A DNA stretch of 10,787 bases, from positions 1 through 10,787 of the forward strand of contig JAQUEZ010000205.1 in assembly GCA_028684915.1 (NCBI GenBank), written 5' to 3'. Made by a program: the position numbers and the translations under genes. A model generated the notes under the pieces. That model made no database searches. It worked only from the letters and a program-made list of their open reading frames with translations, and had not been told where the DNA came from. Source of the stretch: Desulfobulbus sp. (lineage in GTDB: Bacteria; Desulfobacterota; Desulfobulbia; Desulfobulbales; Desulfobulbaceae). The first letter of the stretch is position 1. Each line of letters starts with the position of its first letter. Positions 1 to 8,640 of this stretch are shown one piece after another.

Positions 1-99
1 TCCGATCTGCTAGCACAGAATTCGGAGGGGACTCCAGGTTAGTTCTCAGCCGGAAAAATCTTGGTCCAACCTTGACCATAATCTCATGAAAAATCTTAG

Positions 100-816
100 C
101 TAACTAGAACATGCCACGCGCCCAATTTCGTAGGTAAGACGCTTGTACAACTGTTCTTTGCGTTCGTCATTAAGATCCAAGAATTGAACGGCAAAGGTTT
201 CATGGTTTGCTCGCGTAACCATTGCTGTAGTAATGAATTCTGAAATTATTGAATCGTGTTCTTCGAAATAAATAGTTATAGATATATTTTCACTTTTCGA
301 TACAGGCACAGTCCAAGATTGAACAGCACATCCGCTGATAGATATGTCAGTAACTAATCCTTTTCCACATTCATTATTCTTGCGATATTCAATATATTTT
401 CCAATAAGTTTAACTCGAATACCATCTCTTAATATTGAATTTTCTATCAAATTTTCTGCTTCATCTAGGCTATATGCATACATTATTTTATAGCATTGCA
501 TGCTTTCTGTAAATCTTTCCACCTGTTTGCATCCAACAGTATCTTTTTTTATTATTCGTACAATTGATCCGATTCTATTATCTACAAGGTATTGTATTAT
601 TTTTTTATAAACAGGAAAGCTGACAACATAAATAATGTTACATTGGGAGATGTCGCTAATTACGTTAAATCCTGGCTTAAGGTCTGCAACGCAAAATCTT
701 ATATCCGTGTAGAGTTTTTCTAATAATTTCAAAGTTATGTTTCCAGCTATTGTAACATATAGTCTGTTTTTTGAAATGTTAGCAACGGCTTTTATCTTTG
801 GTTTGCAGTCAGCCAT
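100..816 (-). CDS. PilZ-domain protein, putative c-di-GMP receptor
   Basis: The 238-residue product has a C-terminal PilZ domain, the usual bacterial c-di-GMP-binding module. Both binding motifs are visible: RxxxR as R-D-G-I-R (residues 130-134) and [D/N]xSxxG as D-I-S-I-S-G (157-162), 23 residues further on. Residues 1 to about 125 form an alpha/beta region that could be a STAS-like domain, but I cannot name it firmly. There is no signal peptide or membrane segment, so it is probably a cytoplasmic effector. The gene is strikingly AT-rich compared with the HDOD-GGDEF gene and the transposon, which suggests separate acquisition. The ATG at 816 lies inside the 3' end of the IS5 remnant (25-bp overlap) and has only a poor Shine-Dalgarno sequence. 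TATGAT at 838-843 is a possible -10 box, without a good -35. The PilZ assignment is fairly firm; the output function is unknown. Confidence 0.8.
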   Translation of the reverse strand: MADCKPKIKAVANISKNRLYVTIAGNITLKLLEKLYTDIRFCVADLKPGFNVISDISQCNIIYVVSFPVYKKIIQYLVDNRIGSIVRIIKKDTVGCKQVERFTESMQCYKIMYAYSLDEAENLIENSILRDGIRVKLIGKYIEYRKNNECGKGLVTDISISGCAVQSWTVPVSKSENISITIYFEEHDSIISEFITTAMVTRANHETFAVQFLDLNDERKEQLYKRLTYEIGRVACSS

Positions 817-1079
817 TTTTGTACCAGACCCATTTTTATCATATTTTGTCCGACTCCAGCTTTATCCTGTCCCGTTTTACTTAAGGGAATCTTGAACAGT
901 AGAATGACATCGTAACCCTTTGGCCTAACATTGGACTGTCGATTCTTGTCCCGGGCCTTTTCGAGTGCCGGGCGAAATATCTCCCACCCAACCGTCTCGT
1001 TGATCTTGCCAATCGGATCGCTATTCTTGTCGATTTTATGCAATCCTTTCTTCAGATCAAAAAAGCCGGGTTGAATCAT
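792..1079 (-). pseudogene. IS5-family transposase, N-terminal remnant
   Basis: This 95-codon frame starts MIQPGFFDL and continues through GWEIFRPALEKARDKN to KGYDVILLFKI. That is the well-known N-terminus (DUF772-type region) of IS5-family DDE transposases, which are normally 300 residues or more. The similarity stops at about residue 64 (near base 888), where intact relatives continue into a segment like LILQSLYNLSDEQ. Here a 31-residue unrelated tail follows and ends at 792. The DDE catalytic domain is absent from the window, so the product cannot transpose. An intact Shine-Dalgarno sequence (GGAG at about 1086-1089) remains in front of the ATG at 1079. Its stop overlaps the start of the PilZ gene, so leftover transcription or translation signals could feed that gene. 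I did not find terminal inverted repeats or a target duplication. Confidence 0.75.
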
Positions 1080-1339
1080 GGCCGGTCTCCATCGGGTAAG
1101 GTTGTCGCGAGTATCCTTAAAACGATGGGAATGTAATATATTTGCGATAAATCAAAAATTTGTACATCATTCAATTGCAAAAAAAAATTGCATTTAATTC
1201 TCAAGAAACTCTTAGCAGTATTCAACGGATGTTGCTGTTTGCTGATTTCAATTTTCGAAGTGAATTATGGAAGTACGCATTTATGACCGACATTACATGT
1301 ACGTAGAACACACGCAAGCGACGTCTTTGCCCAAAACCG
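1080..1339. other. Intergenic region, no gene seen
   Basis: These 260 bp lie between the IS5 remnant and the 3' end of the HDOD-GGDEF gene. They are AT-rich. AATTGCA occurs twice in direct orientation around an A-tract (about 1174-1193), and TACATGTA is a short palindrome near 1292. There is no convincing terminator for the HDOD-GGDEF gene. The small plus-strand frame beginning at 1267 runs antisense into that gene and looks like chance. Confidence 0.5.
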
Positions 1340-2932
1340 TTATGAACTGGTCTGCAACCCCTTGGTTGAGCCACATTCAAGCTGCTCATTATTCCTTGCA
1401 TGATGGTGGCGGATTACCCGGTTGCGACCAGTGCGCTTTGCTTGGTACAGGGCTTCATCTGCATAGCTGATTAATGTTTGTTTTTTTATTTCCCTGACGG
1501 CAGGATGGGCACTGGCAACTCCGATGCTCACCGTGATGCGGATATCGGCAGTGCCATCGTTAAACACATGGTTCTCTATGTTTTTCCTGATTTTTTCAGC
1601 GACGGTAACCGCATCCTCTGGTGCCGTTGCGGGGAGAATGGCAATGAATTCTTCCCCTCCATATCGGGCAAGGAGGTCGTAGTCCCTGATAATATTCTTG
1701 GTAATACTGCAGAACTCCTTAAGGATGAAGTCTCCTGTCGGGTGCCCCCAAGTATCATTGACCTTTTTAAACCAATCAATGTCCATCATTAAAATGGAAA
1801 TGGTACCTTCGTTGCGCGCAGAACGGTTCAATTCCTGATCGAGGATCGTCTGGAAAAACCGGTGATTGGCAATTTCTGTCAGATGGTCGACATTAGCAAG
1901 ATCTCTTAACTGGTTATTTTTTTGTTTTAGTTCTGCCGTCAACTGCTCAAGTTCCCTTTTCGACTTAATGAGTTCTCGATTCAGCTCCTCGTAGGAAAGA
2001 TTCAACTGGTTGAGCCTGGAGTTAGCTTCCTGCAGGATTTCGGCCACCGATTTAGTTGGCGGGATGTTTAATCCGAAATACTCTGCCGAGGCGTCAATTT
2101 CATTGGCTACCTGCTTGAGAACCGCATTGATAGTCAGCACATCAAGGCCAAACAGCTCTTTGGCTTCTTTGCGGAAGCGTTTATGGGCTATTTCTGGTGT
2201 TGCCGAATAAAAAATGGAAACTATCAGATCTGCGAGGAAGACTATTTTGCCAGTCTTAGCACATTGCTTGTCGCTCCCTGCATACGAGGTCGGCTTGTGA
2301 TGAAAGCGAATGGCGTGCAGATACAAATCCGGCAGCCCCCATTTTTTCGCAACTTCATACCCTGCCGCACTGTGGGTAATTCCCAGTTGTGCCTCTTCCG
2401 TTATTTCCTCATCGATATCTTCGTAGCTGGCAGAGGCGTTGCAGTGGATGGTTTCGAATTTGCCTGGAAGGGTGCTGGCAAACACCAGGTGGCCAATATT
2501 CTGCAGGAGCCCGATGGTGAAGTGCTCCTCACTGTCGGTTTCCGGCAATTGCTCGGCGATCACTTTCGCTGCTGCCGCTCCGGCCAGCGATCGTTCCCAA
2601 AATCCGGAATGATCGAAGTTTGCATTCTTACCATTCCTCATGGATAAAAAAGAAAAGGAAAGCACCAGACTGCGAACCGGATTTGTGCCAAGAATCGATA
2701 CAGCGTGCTGTATCGATTTGATATTTTTTGAAAAACTATAAAATGAGGAGTTGGCTACTCGAAGAATCTTGGCGGTGAGCGCCATGTCCTGAGCAATCAG
2801 CGCTGCGATCTCCGCAAGCGGCGTTTCCTCCTGGGCAGTGAGGGTCAAAAGTTTTGATGCCACTGTGGGCAAGGTGGGAAGGTCCCGTGAAGAGAGAATG
2901 CTGGTGAGCATGCCAGAGGAGGTGGTGGTCAT
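1340..2932 (-). CDS. HDOD-GGDEF protein, putative diguanylate cyclase
   Basis: The product (530 residues from the ATG at 2932) couples an N-terminal HDOD domain to a C-terminal GGDEF domain. Numbered from the TTG at 2941, HDOD covers about residues 12-215 (LPTLPTVASKLL near the start, HSAAGYEVAKKWGLP at 190-204). A charged, heptad-like helix follows (about 300-348), probably a coiled-coil dimer linker, then GGDEF at about 349-512. The active-site loop is GGEEF (428-432) and the I-site RxxD is present as R-D-Y-D (419-422), exactly five residues before it. Synthesis of c-di-GMP from two GTP with product inhibition is therefore expected. HDOD lacks a metal HD pair and usually acts as a signalling or protein-binding platform. 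There is no membrane segment, so it should be cytosolic. The start is uncertain: TTG at 2941, ATG at 2932 or ATG at 2911, none with a good Shine-Dalgarno sequence. Confidence 0.9.
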   Translation of the reverse strand: MTTTSSGMLTSILSSRDLPTLPTVASKLLTLTAQEETPLAEIAALIAQDMALTAKILRVANSSFYSFSKNIKSIQHAVSILGTNPVRSLVLSFSFLSMRNGKNANFDHSGFWERSLAGAAAAKVIAEQLPETDSEEHFTIGLLQNIGHLVFASTLPGKFETIHCNASASYEDIDEEITEEAQLGITHSAAGYEVAKKWGLPDLYLHAIRFHHKPTSYAGSDKQCAKTGKIVFLADLIVSIFYSATPEIAHKRFRKEAKELFGLDVLTINAVLKQVANEIDASAEYFGLNIPPTKSVAEILQEANSRLNQLNLSYEELNRELIKSKRELEQLTAELKQKNNQLRDLANVDHLTEIANHRFFQTILDQELNRSARNEGTISILMMDIDWFKKVNDTWGHPTGDFILKEFCSITKNIIRDYDLLARYGGEEFIAILPATAPEDAVTVAEKIRKNIENHVFNDGTADIRITVSIGVASAHPAVREIKKQTLISYADEALYQAKRTGRNRVIRHHHARNNEQLECGSTKGLQTSS

Positions 2933-2941
2933 CCTGAACAA

Positions 2942-3218
2942 AATCGATTTAATAATAATGGAAAAGGAGTTTAAATAAGAAAATGGAACTCATGATTCCC
3001 GTACCGTATGAGAGCCCCCTATTTTGCATGGCAATACTTTCCCAAATAAGGAGATAAGCGCTAGAGCCACATGGACCCTGCGGATTCCATTGTATGCAAA
3101 ATCGTGGTAATTTACAGGGGAAACCTAATAATTGCACTACTGGTATAATACGTAATAAATACTTATAAAATATCCGTATTTATAACGTTTCCATAGAAAG
3201 CAAATATCGGACGGATGA
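2942..3218. other. Intergenic region with 9-bp inverted repeat
   Basis: This AT-rich spacer separates the PAS-LuxR gene from the HDOD-GGDEF gene and should hold the promoter of the latter. ATTTTGCAT (3021-3029) and ATGCAAAAT (3094-3102) form a perfect 9-bp inverted repeat 64 bp apart, which could be a pair of operator half-sites or the base of a large hairpin. Several TATAAT-like strings occur at 3140-3180, but none has a convincing -35 partner on the minus strand. The short minus-strand frame at 2949-3137 has no recognisable domain and I do not call it a gene. Confidence 0.4.
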
Positions 3219-4910
3219 CTATCCTGCAAATTTAGAATTAAGATAGGTCCTGAGGTTGATCTTTTTATTGCTAAGACCAAGTTTTCTGCGGAGGTTATCA
3301 CGATGTGATTCAACAGTTCTAGCCGATAGATTCAACAATTCCATTATATCCTTGGTGGACTTACCCAAGCGAATAAAATTCGCTAGCTGGATTTCTCTTG
3401 CAGTAAGCTTCAACAATGGAGAATCAATATTTTTGGCGAAAGGATTGGCCAGATTTTGAGTGGTCGCCTCTAGGTGCTCGACTAGATTTAGAGCGCCCTT
3501 TCCCAAGGGTTGTTTTTTTAATAGATGTAATGTTTCTATTATGTTGGAACGCAAATTAGCTACAACACGCTCCTGGATATCCGTTTCGGTCTTCCTGGCA
3601 TAATCAAGCATAATAGCAAGAGTTGCATTCGTTTTTTCAAGATCAGCGGTACGATCAAGTACCTTCTGCTCCAATTCGCCATGTACGATTCGCAACTTCT
3701 TTTCGGCTTGTTTGCGTTCGGTGATGTCGCGAAAGCTCCAAACACGTCCAACCGCCACACCTCTGATTACCTGAGGTCGAGTGCACCTTTCAAAGATTCT
3801 TCCATCTTTGAATTCAAAAATATCAAAATGTTCTGAGTCCGGTTGACCATAAAGTTTTTTTACTAAACTGAAATATTCATCCGGCTTTTTTAACTGATCA
3901 AGGACGAAGTCCAAAGTAAGTTCGTCATCATTTGATTCAAGGATTCTTTCGGGGATTCTCCACATGTCTTTGAATTGATTGTTGTATCCCGTAATTTTTC
4001 CATTCTGGTCAACTATTAATAATCCATCGGCGGTAGCTTCCAGCGCAGCTTGAACAAGAGAAAAAGAGTGTGAAAGTTCACTTTCTGTTTGCTTGCGCTC
4101 GGTGATATCGCGACACAGGGACAGGATTCTGAGTGTGCCTGAAGAGCGAAGTACGGTGGCGTTAATCTCGATAGGGGCGAATTGGCTGGAAGGGGTAATG
4201 TAATCGATTTCGAGGTTGCGGATGAAGCCCTGATCGATACATTTACGAACCTCAGAGGCGTTACGTTCAATGTCATGCGGGGCTGTCCATTCTAAGATGC
4301 TATGGCCAAGAACGTCTTCCATTTTCTTCCGACCGCTCAAAAATACGTATTCCAAATTAGCATCGATGACAATGCCTTGATCGTCAAGAATTACATAACC
4401 TGTGTCTGTAGTTTCAAAGAGTCTCCGATATTTATTTTCGCTTTCCAAAAGAGCTTTTTCTGATTGTTTGCGCTCGGTAATATCCCGGATCGATTCGATA
4501 GCACCAACAATCTTTCCATTGCTGTCGTAAAGTGGACCGGCTTTCCCCCAAAGGAATACCTCTTTTCCATTTAAGTAAAGAAGATCGGTCTCGGCAACTA
4601 AACGTCCACTTTCTCTATCTACATATGAATATGTTTCTTTCTCGAAAGTTTTGTTGGGTTTGAGAACTAGATCAACGAGCATATATCTTCGCTTGCCATA
4701 TAGCGCTATAGCATATTCATAATCACCCTTCCCAAGAATATTTTCAGCAACCACACCTGTCATTTCTTCTATAGCCCGATTCCAAATGATGACTTTCCCT
4801 TCCTTGTCGATCGCAAAAGTGGCATCTGGAAGAAAATCGATTATGTCCGCTAGTCTTTGTTCGGATTCTTTGAGAAAGTCAGCAGGTGACTTACAGTCTC
4901 CAACATTCAT
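3219..4910 (-). CDS. Multi-PAS sensor with LuxR-type HTH
   Basis: The product is a soluble sensor-regulator of 563 residues from the ATG at 4910, or 572 from the TTG at 4937. Numbered from the TTG, three PAS units span about 25-157, 165-283 and 290-410. Each ends in the same R-D-I-T-E-R-K-Q signature (151, 276, 403), the usual PAC-like linker. A coiled-coil segment (about 404-465) leads to a LuxR/GerE helix-turn-helix (about 508-568) with LTAREIQLANFIRLGKSTKD and SARTVESHRDNLRRKLGL. There is no kinase, receiver or transmembrane domain, so it looks like a one-component regulator that senses a small ligand, redox state or light and binds DNA directly. The ATG at 4910 has GGGA seven bases upstream. 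AGGAG (4953-4957) lies rather far from the TTG. It may control the HDOD-GGDEF gene downstream, but that is inference. Confidence 0.88.
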   Translation of the reverse strand: MNVGDCKSPADFLKESEQRLADIIDFLPDATFAIDKEGKVIIWNRAIEEMTGVVAENILGKGDYEYAIALYGKRRYMLVDLVLKPNKTFEKETYSYVDRESGRLVAETDLLYLNGKEVFLWGKAGPLYDSNGKIVGAIESIRDITERKQSEKALLESENKYRRLFETTDTGYVILDDQGIVIDANLEYVFLSGRKKMEDVLGHSILEWTAPHDIERNASEVRKCIDQGFIRNLEIDYITPSSQFAPIEINATVLRSSGTLRILSLCRDITERKQTESELSHSFSLVQAALEATADGLLIVDQNGKITGYNNQFKDMWRIPERILESNDDELTLDFVLDQLKKPDEYFSLVKKLYGQPDSEHFDIFEFKDGRIFERCTRPQVIRGVAVGRVWSFRDITERKQAEKKLRIVHGELEQKVLDRTADLEKTNATLAIMLDYARKTETDIQERVVANLRSNIIETLHLLKKQPLGKGALNLVEHLEATTQNLANPFAKNIDSPLLKLTAREIQLANFIRLGKSTKDIMELLNLSARTVESHRDNLRRKLGLSNKKINLRTYLNSKFAG

Positions 4911-4961
4911 TTGTATTCCCAATGTGGTAGCTATCAATATCTCTTTAGTTCTCCTATTGTA

Positions 4962-4982
4962 TAGTCTCGTAAAGAGAGACTA
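4962..4982 (-). promoter_or_regulatory. Inverted repeat upstream of PAS-LuxR gene
   Basis: TAGTCTC (4962-4968) and GAGACTA (4976-4982) form a perfect 7-bp inverted repeat with a 7-base gap, just upstream of AGGAG (4953-4957) and a TATACAAT string (about 4958-4965, minus strand). LuxR-type HTH dimers bind short dyads, so this could be an autoregulatory operator overlapping the promoter, or a small leader hairpin. Neither is shown by the sequence alone. Confidence 0.35.
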
Positions 4983-5155
4983 CCAGAAAAACCTTATAAA
5001 AATCTATTGATTCATGATGTTAACTAATTGCATTTCTGATTACCATCGAACTTCAGCTAGTTTCAAAAGACGTTGGGGGAGAGGTTGAGTTTGCGGAGGA
5101 TTAAGTGCGGCCGACGTTGGATATGGCGGATGCCATTAAACCTGACAAACATCTA
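4983..5155. other. Spacer left of the transposon
   Basis: No confident gene lies here. A short plus-strand frame starts at GTG 5105, preceded by GGAGGA (5095-5100), and reads RPTLDMADAI before running into the transposon end. This faintly recalls the N-terminus of IS91-type transposases (RPxLEVADI), but the match is only about ten residues and the frame then turns to noise. It could be a scrap of a gene cut by the transposon. Confidence 0.25.
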
Positions 5156-5193
5156 TGGGTCGCCTCAGAAAACGGATCGCAGAGTACTTTAAG
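5156..5193 (+). repeat. Tn3-family left terminal inverted repeat (IRL)
   Basis: The outer part GGGTCGCCTCAGAAAACGG (5157-5175) matches the right end perfectly. The inner part is diverged but keeps GTAC and a TAAG end. Over 38 bp there are about ten mismatches to IRR, including the first base, T in place of G. The stop codon of tnpR (5189-5191) lies inside the repeat. Confidence 0.88.
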
Positions 5194-5746
5194 AACGCGA
5201 AGAAGCTGGTATCCAGCGGTAAAGAGTGGGTACCGACACACCAAGATTCTTGGCCACGTCACGAGGAGGTACACTGTTGGCCAGTAACTTCTTGGCTGAC
5301 TCGATTTTACTATCGGTCATTTGTCGCTTACGACCGCCCCTGCGTCCAAGCTGACGGGCGACCTCCAGGCCGGCACGAGTGCGTTCCACTGTCAGTTCCC
5401 TCTCCATTTCGGCAAGGCTGGCCATAACATGAAAGAAGAAACGGCCCGATGGAGTTCCGGTATCGATGTTGTCCGTGAGACTCTTAAGCTGGATACCTTG
5501 CTTGTGCAGTTTGCCAACCAAATCGATCAGGTTCTTGACACTACGACCAAGTCGATCCAGTTTCCACACCACAAGCGTGTCGCCCTCACGTAACATTTCC
5601 AGCGCCTTCACAAATCCAGGCCGTTCGGCACGGCTGCCACTGAGTTTGTCCTCGAAGACTTTTTCGCAACCCGTCTTGACCAATGCGTCAATCTGAAGAT
5701 CAAGGTTTTGATCCTGCGTCGAGACACGTGCATAACCAATTAGCAT
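5189..5746 (-). CDS. tnpR: Tn3-family serine resolvase TnpR
   Basis: This small serine recombinase (185 residues) should resolve transposon cointegrates at res. The N-terminal catalytic domain opens MLIGYARVSTQDQN with the nucleophile Ser9, followed by the family signature VVWKLDRLGRS and the E-helix region MASLAEMERELTVERTRAGL. A C-terminal Hin/resolvase-type HTH follows (PRDVAKNLGVSVPTLYRW). I chose the ATG at 5746, which has AGAGG seven bases upstream and places the serine at the usual position. An ATG at 5776 would add ten residues without family support. The length matches full-length resolvases, so it is probably intact. The stop codon falls within IRL, a very compact layout. tnpA is divergent across the presumed res region. 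A DNA invertase role cannot be excluded, but the setting argues for a resolvase. Confidence 0.93.
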   Translation of the reverse strand: MLIGYARVSTQDQNLDLQIDALVKTGCEKVFEDKLSGSRAERPGFVKALEMLREGDTLVVWKLDRLGRSVKNLIDLVGKLHKQGIQLKSLTDNIDTGTPSGRFFFHVMASLAEMERELTVERTRAGLEVARQLGRRGGRKRQMTDSKIESAKKLLANSVPPRDVAKNLGVSVPTLYRWIPASSRS

Positions 5747-5923
5747 GATCAACCTCTGTGTAATTTGTGGTGGCATTTCTTAAAACTCGTTGTCATGGTA
5801 ACGGGTTGAGAATATGGTTTCAAGAACCAATTTTGAGAATTGAAACGCCTTGATTCTGTGTGCCGTATAGGTGCCCCAACGATTCTTCTCAAAAACCCTC
5901 GTTTCTAAGAAGAAGGAGTACGC
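5747..5923. promoter_or_regulatory. tnpR-tnpA intergenic region, probable res site
   Basis: In Tn3-type elements with divergent genes this spacer holds the resolution site, and resolvase bound there represses both promoters. TTGAGAAT occurs directly repeated at 5806-5813 and 5833-5840, 27 bp apart, which fits a resolvase subsite. An inverted copy (TTCTCAA) lies at 5886-5892. TTCTTCT (5883-5889) and AGAAGAA (5908-5914) form a dyad just before the tnpA ribosome-binding site AAGGAG (5913-5918). I cannot place three full subsites or clean promoter boxes by eye. Confidence 0.6.
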
Positions 5924-8539
5924 ATGCCACGCCGTTCGATTCTGTCCGCCACCGAGCGAGAAAGCTTGCTGGCATTGCCTGATTCTGACGATGAGTTGAT
6001 CCGGCACTACACCTTCAACGAAGCCGACCTATCATTGATTCGGCAGCGGCGTGGCGATGCCAACCGCATGGGCTTAGCCGTGCAATTGTGCCTCCTGCGT
6101 TTTCCTGGTCAAGGCTTGTTGACCGATACCGTTGTCCCAGCATCGCTGCTACGATGGATCGGACGGCAATTGCGCATCGACCCCGCGTGCTGGCCGCAGT
6201 ACTCCGAGCGGGAGACCACACGCCGTGAGCATTTGCTGGAGTTACGCGCCTACCTGGGCGTGGAACCTTTCGGACTGCCCCACTACCGCCAGGCAGTGCT
6301 TTCCACGACCGATCTGGCCTTACAGACCGACAAAGGTGTGGTGCTGGCTGGCAGTGTACTCGACACCCTGCGTCTTAAGCACATCATCATTCCGGTGCTC
6401 GATGTTATCGAACGTGTCTGCGCCGAAGCAATCACCCGCGCCAACCGGCGCATTCACGCTGCACTGATCGACTCCCTCGAAACCGCCCACCGTCAACGCC
6501 TGGACGAACTGCTTAAGCGCAAGGAAGGAAGCAAAATTACATGGCTGGCCTGGTTACGCCAGTCGCCAGCCAAACCAAATTCGCGCTACATGCTCGAACA
6601 CATCGAGCGCTTGAAATCCTGGCAAGCGCTTGACCTTCCCGCTGGTATCGAACGGCAGGTTCACCAGAACCGCTTGCTCAAGATCGCCCGAGAGGGGGGC
6701 CAGATGACGCCGGCTGACCTGGCCAAGTTTGAGCCGCAGCGTCGTTATGCCACCATGGTGGCGCTGGCCATCGAAGGCATGGCCACCGTCACCGATGAAA
6801 TCATCGACCTGCACGATCGCATCATCGGCAAGCTGTTCAACGCGGCCAAGAACAAGCATCAGCAGCAGTTCCAGGCATCCGGTAAGGCGATCAACGACAA
6901 GGTGCGGATGTACGGGCGCATCGGTCAGGCACTGATCGATGCCAAGCAAAGCGGCGGCGATCCATTCGCCGCCATTGAGGCCGTCATGCCGTGGGACACT
7001 TTTGCCGCCAGTGTCACTGAGGCGCAAACGCTGGCACGACCCGCAGACTTTGATTTTTTGCACCACCTTGGCGAAAGCTATGCCACGCTACGCCGCTATG
7101 CGCCAGAATTCCTATCCGTACTCAAGCTGCGTGCCGCGCCGGCCGCCAAGGGCGTACTCGATGCCATCGACGTGCTGCGCGGCATGAACATCGACAACGC
7201 CCGCAAGGTGCCCGCCGATGCACCGACCTCATTCATCAAGCCGCGCTGGGCAAAGCTGGTTCTGGTCGACGAGGGCATTGACCGGCGTTACTACGAGTTA
7301 TGCGCCCTGTCGGAACTCAAGAACGCGCTACGCTCAGGCGACGTGTGGGTACAGGGTTCGCGCCAGTTCAAAGACTTCGACGAATATCTGATGCCTGTCG
7401 AGAAATTCGACACCCTGAAGCTAACCAGAGAGTTGCCGTTGGGTGTGGCCACCGACTGCGACCAGTACCTGCATGACCGGCTGGAATTGTTGGAAGCGCA
7501 ACTTGCCAGAGTAAACCGCATGGCGGCAGCTAATGACCTGCCAGATGCCATCATCACGGAATCGGGCCTAAAAATCACACCGCTGGACGCGGCGTTGCCT
7601 GATGCCGCGCAAGCATTGGTTAGCCAGTCGGCAATGCTGCTTCCGCACCTGAAAATCACCGAGCTGCTAATGGAGGTCGATGAATGGACGGGGTTCACTA
7701 GGCACTTTACGCACCTGAAGACCGACGACACGGTCAAGGACAAGACCTTGCTGCTGACGACGATCCTCGCCGACGCGATCAATCTGGGTCTGACTAAGAT
7801 GGCTGAGTCGTGCCCTGGAACAACTTACGCCAAGCTGTCCTGGCTGCAAGCCTGGCACATTCGGGACGAAACTTATTCGATGGCGCTTGCCGATCTGGTG
7901 AACGCACAATTCCGGCAACCATTCGCCGAGAACTGGGGCAACGGCACCACGTCATCGTCAGACGGCCAGCGTTTCAAAGCAAGTAGCAAGGCCGAGAGTA
8001 CCGGCCACATCAATCCGAAGTACGGCAGCGAGCCTGGGCGAACGTTTTATACCCACATCTCCGATCAGTACACACCCTTCAGCGTCAAGGTAGTCAACGT
8101 GGGCATTCGTGATTCAACTTACGTGCTCGACGGCCTACTATACCACGAGTCGGATTTGCGGATCGAGGAGCATTACACCGACACAGCAGGCTTTACCGAC
8201 CATGTGTTTGGCCTGATGCATTTGCTGGGATTTCATTTCGCGCCGCGCATCCGCGATTTGGGCGACACCAAGCTGTTCATTCCGAAGGGGGATACTGCTT
8301 ACGACGCCCTCAAACCGATGATTAGCAGCGACAGGCTGAATATCAAGCAGGTGCGCGCTCATTGGGATGAAATTCTTCGACTGGCCACCTCAATCAAGCA
8401 GGGCACGGTGACGGCCTCGCTGATGCTCAGAAAGCTCAGCAGCTATCCGCGTCAAAACGGCTTGGCCGTAGCGTTACGCGAATTGGGCCGCATCGAGCGC
8501 ACACTGTTTATCTTGGACTGGCTGCAAAGCGTGGAACTG
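5924..8539 (+). pseudogene. tnpA: Tn3-family transposase TnpA, 5' part, interrupted
   Basis: This is the first 872 codons of a Tn21-like DDE transposase (start [19 protein letters not shown]), with AAGGAG five bases before the ATG. The N-terminal DNA-binding region (DUF4158-type, to about residue 170) recognises the terminal repeats. The catalytic domain occupies roughly the last 420 residues. The first two acidic residues fit SSSDGQRF (D680) and [13 protein letters not shown] (D753). After E871-L872 the frame enters the IS110 element, adds about 16 foreign residues and stops at 8590. The catalytic Glu (E884 in the rebuilt protein, [11 protein letters not shown]) is left on the far side of the insertion, so this fragment cannot catalyse transposition. 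It might still bind the ends and interfere with related transposases. The rest of the frame looks undamaged, which suggests a recent insertion. Confidence 0.93.
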
Positions 8540-8541
8540 AT

Positions 8542-8551
8542 ATGGCTGTCA
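8542..8551 (+). repeat. Subterminal inverted repeat, IS110 element, 3' end
   Basis: ATGGCTGTCA is perfectly inverted relative to 10256-10265 and sits 3 bp inside the element boundary. In the circular form it would lie beside the CT crossover, within the spacer of the predicted junction promoter. Confidence 0.8.
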
Positions 8552-8552
8552 A

Positions 8553-8558
8553 AGTCAA
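8553..8558 (-). promoter_or_regulatory. -35 half of circle-junction promoter
   Basis: The minus strand reads TTGACT. In the linear element it faces out into tnpA. When the ends join in a circle it lies exactly 17 bp upstream of CATAAT (minus strand, 10264-10269) and reads into the transposase gene. Junction promoters of this kind are known for IS110-family circles. Confidence 0.65.
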
Positions 8559-8640
8559 TAAGGAACAAGAGTCCCTTCCCTTGTTTTTAGGGTGTTGTTA
8601 TTGAGTATGTATCCCAGGGCAAAAACAGAGACGGGATCTT

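Noticed and set aside
1..99. Start of the window, with two direct copies of GAAAAATCTT.
   Set aside because: No gene, terminator or known repeat could be supported; the repeat is short and AT-rich.
2183..2647. A 154-codon plus-strand open frame.
   Set aside because: It lies antisense within the HDOD-GGDEF gene, shows no domain, and the opposite strand has a clear multi-domain protein.
5105..5287. Plus-strand frame beginning RPTLDMADAI, resembling an IS91-type transposase start.
   Set aside because: Only about ten residues are similar, and the frame then crosses the transposon end and reads antisense to tnpR.
6554..7066. A 170-codon minus-strand open frame, and several others inside tnpA.
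   Set aside because: These are antisense shadows of the GC-rich tnpA, which is in frame throughout and matches its family end to end.
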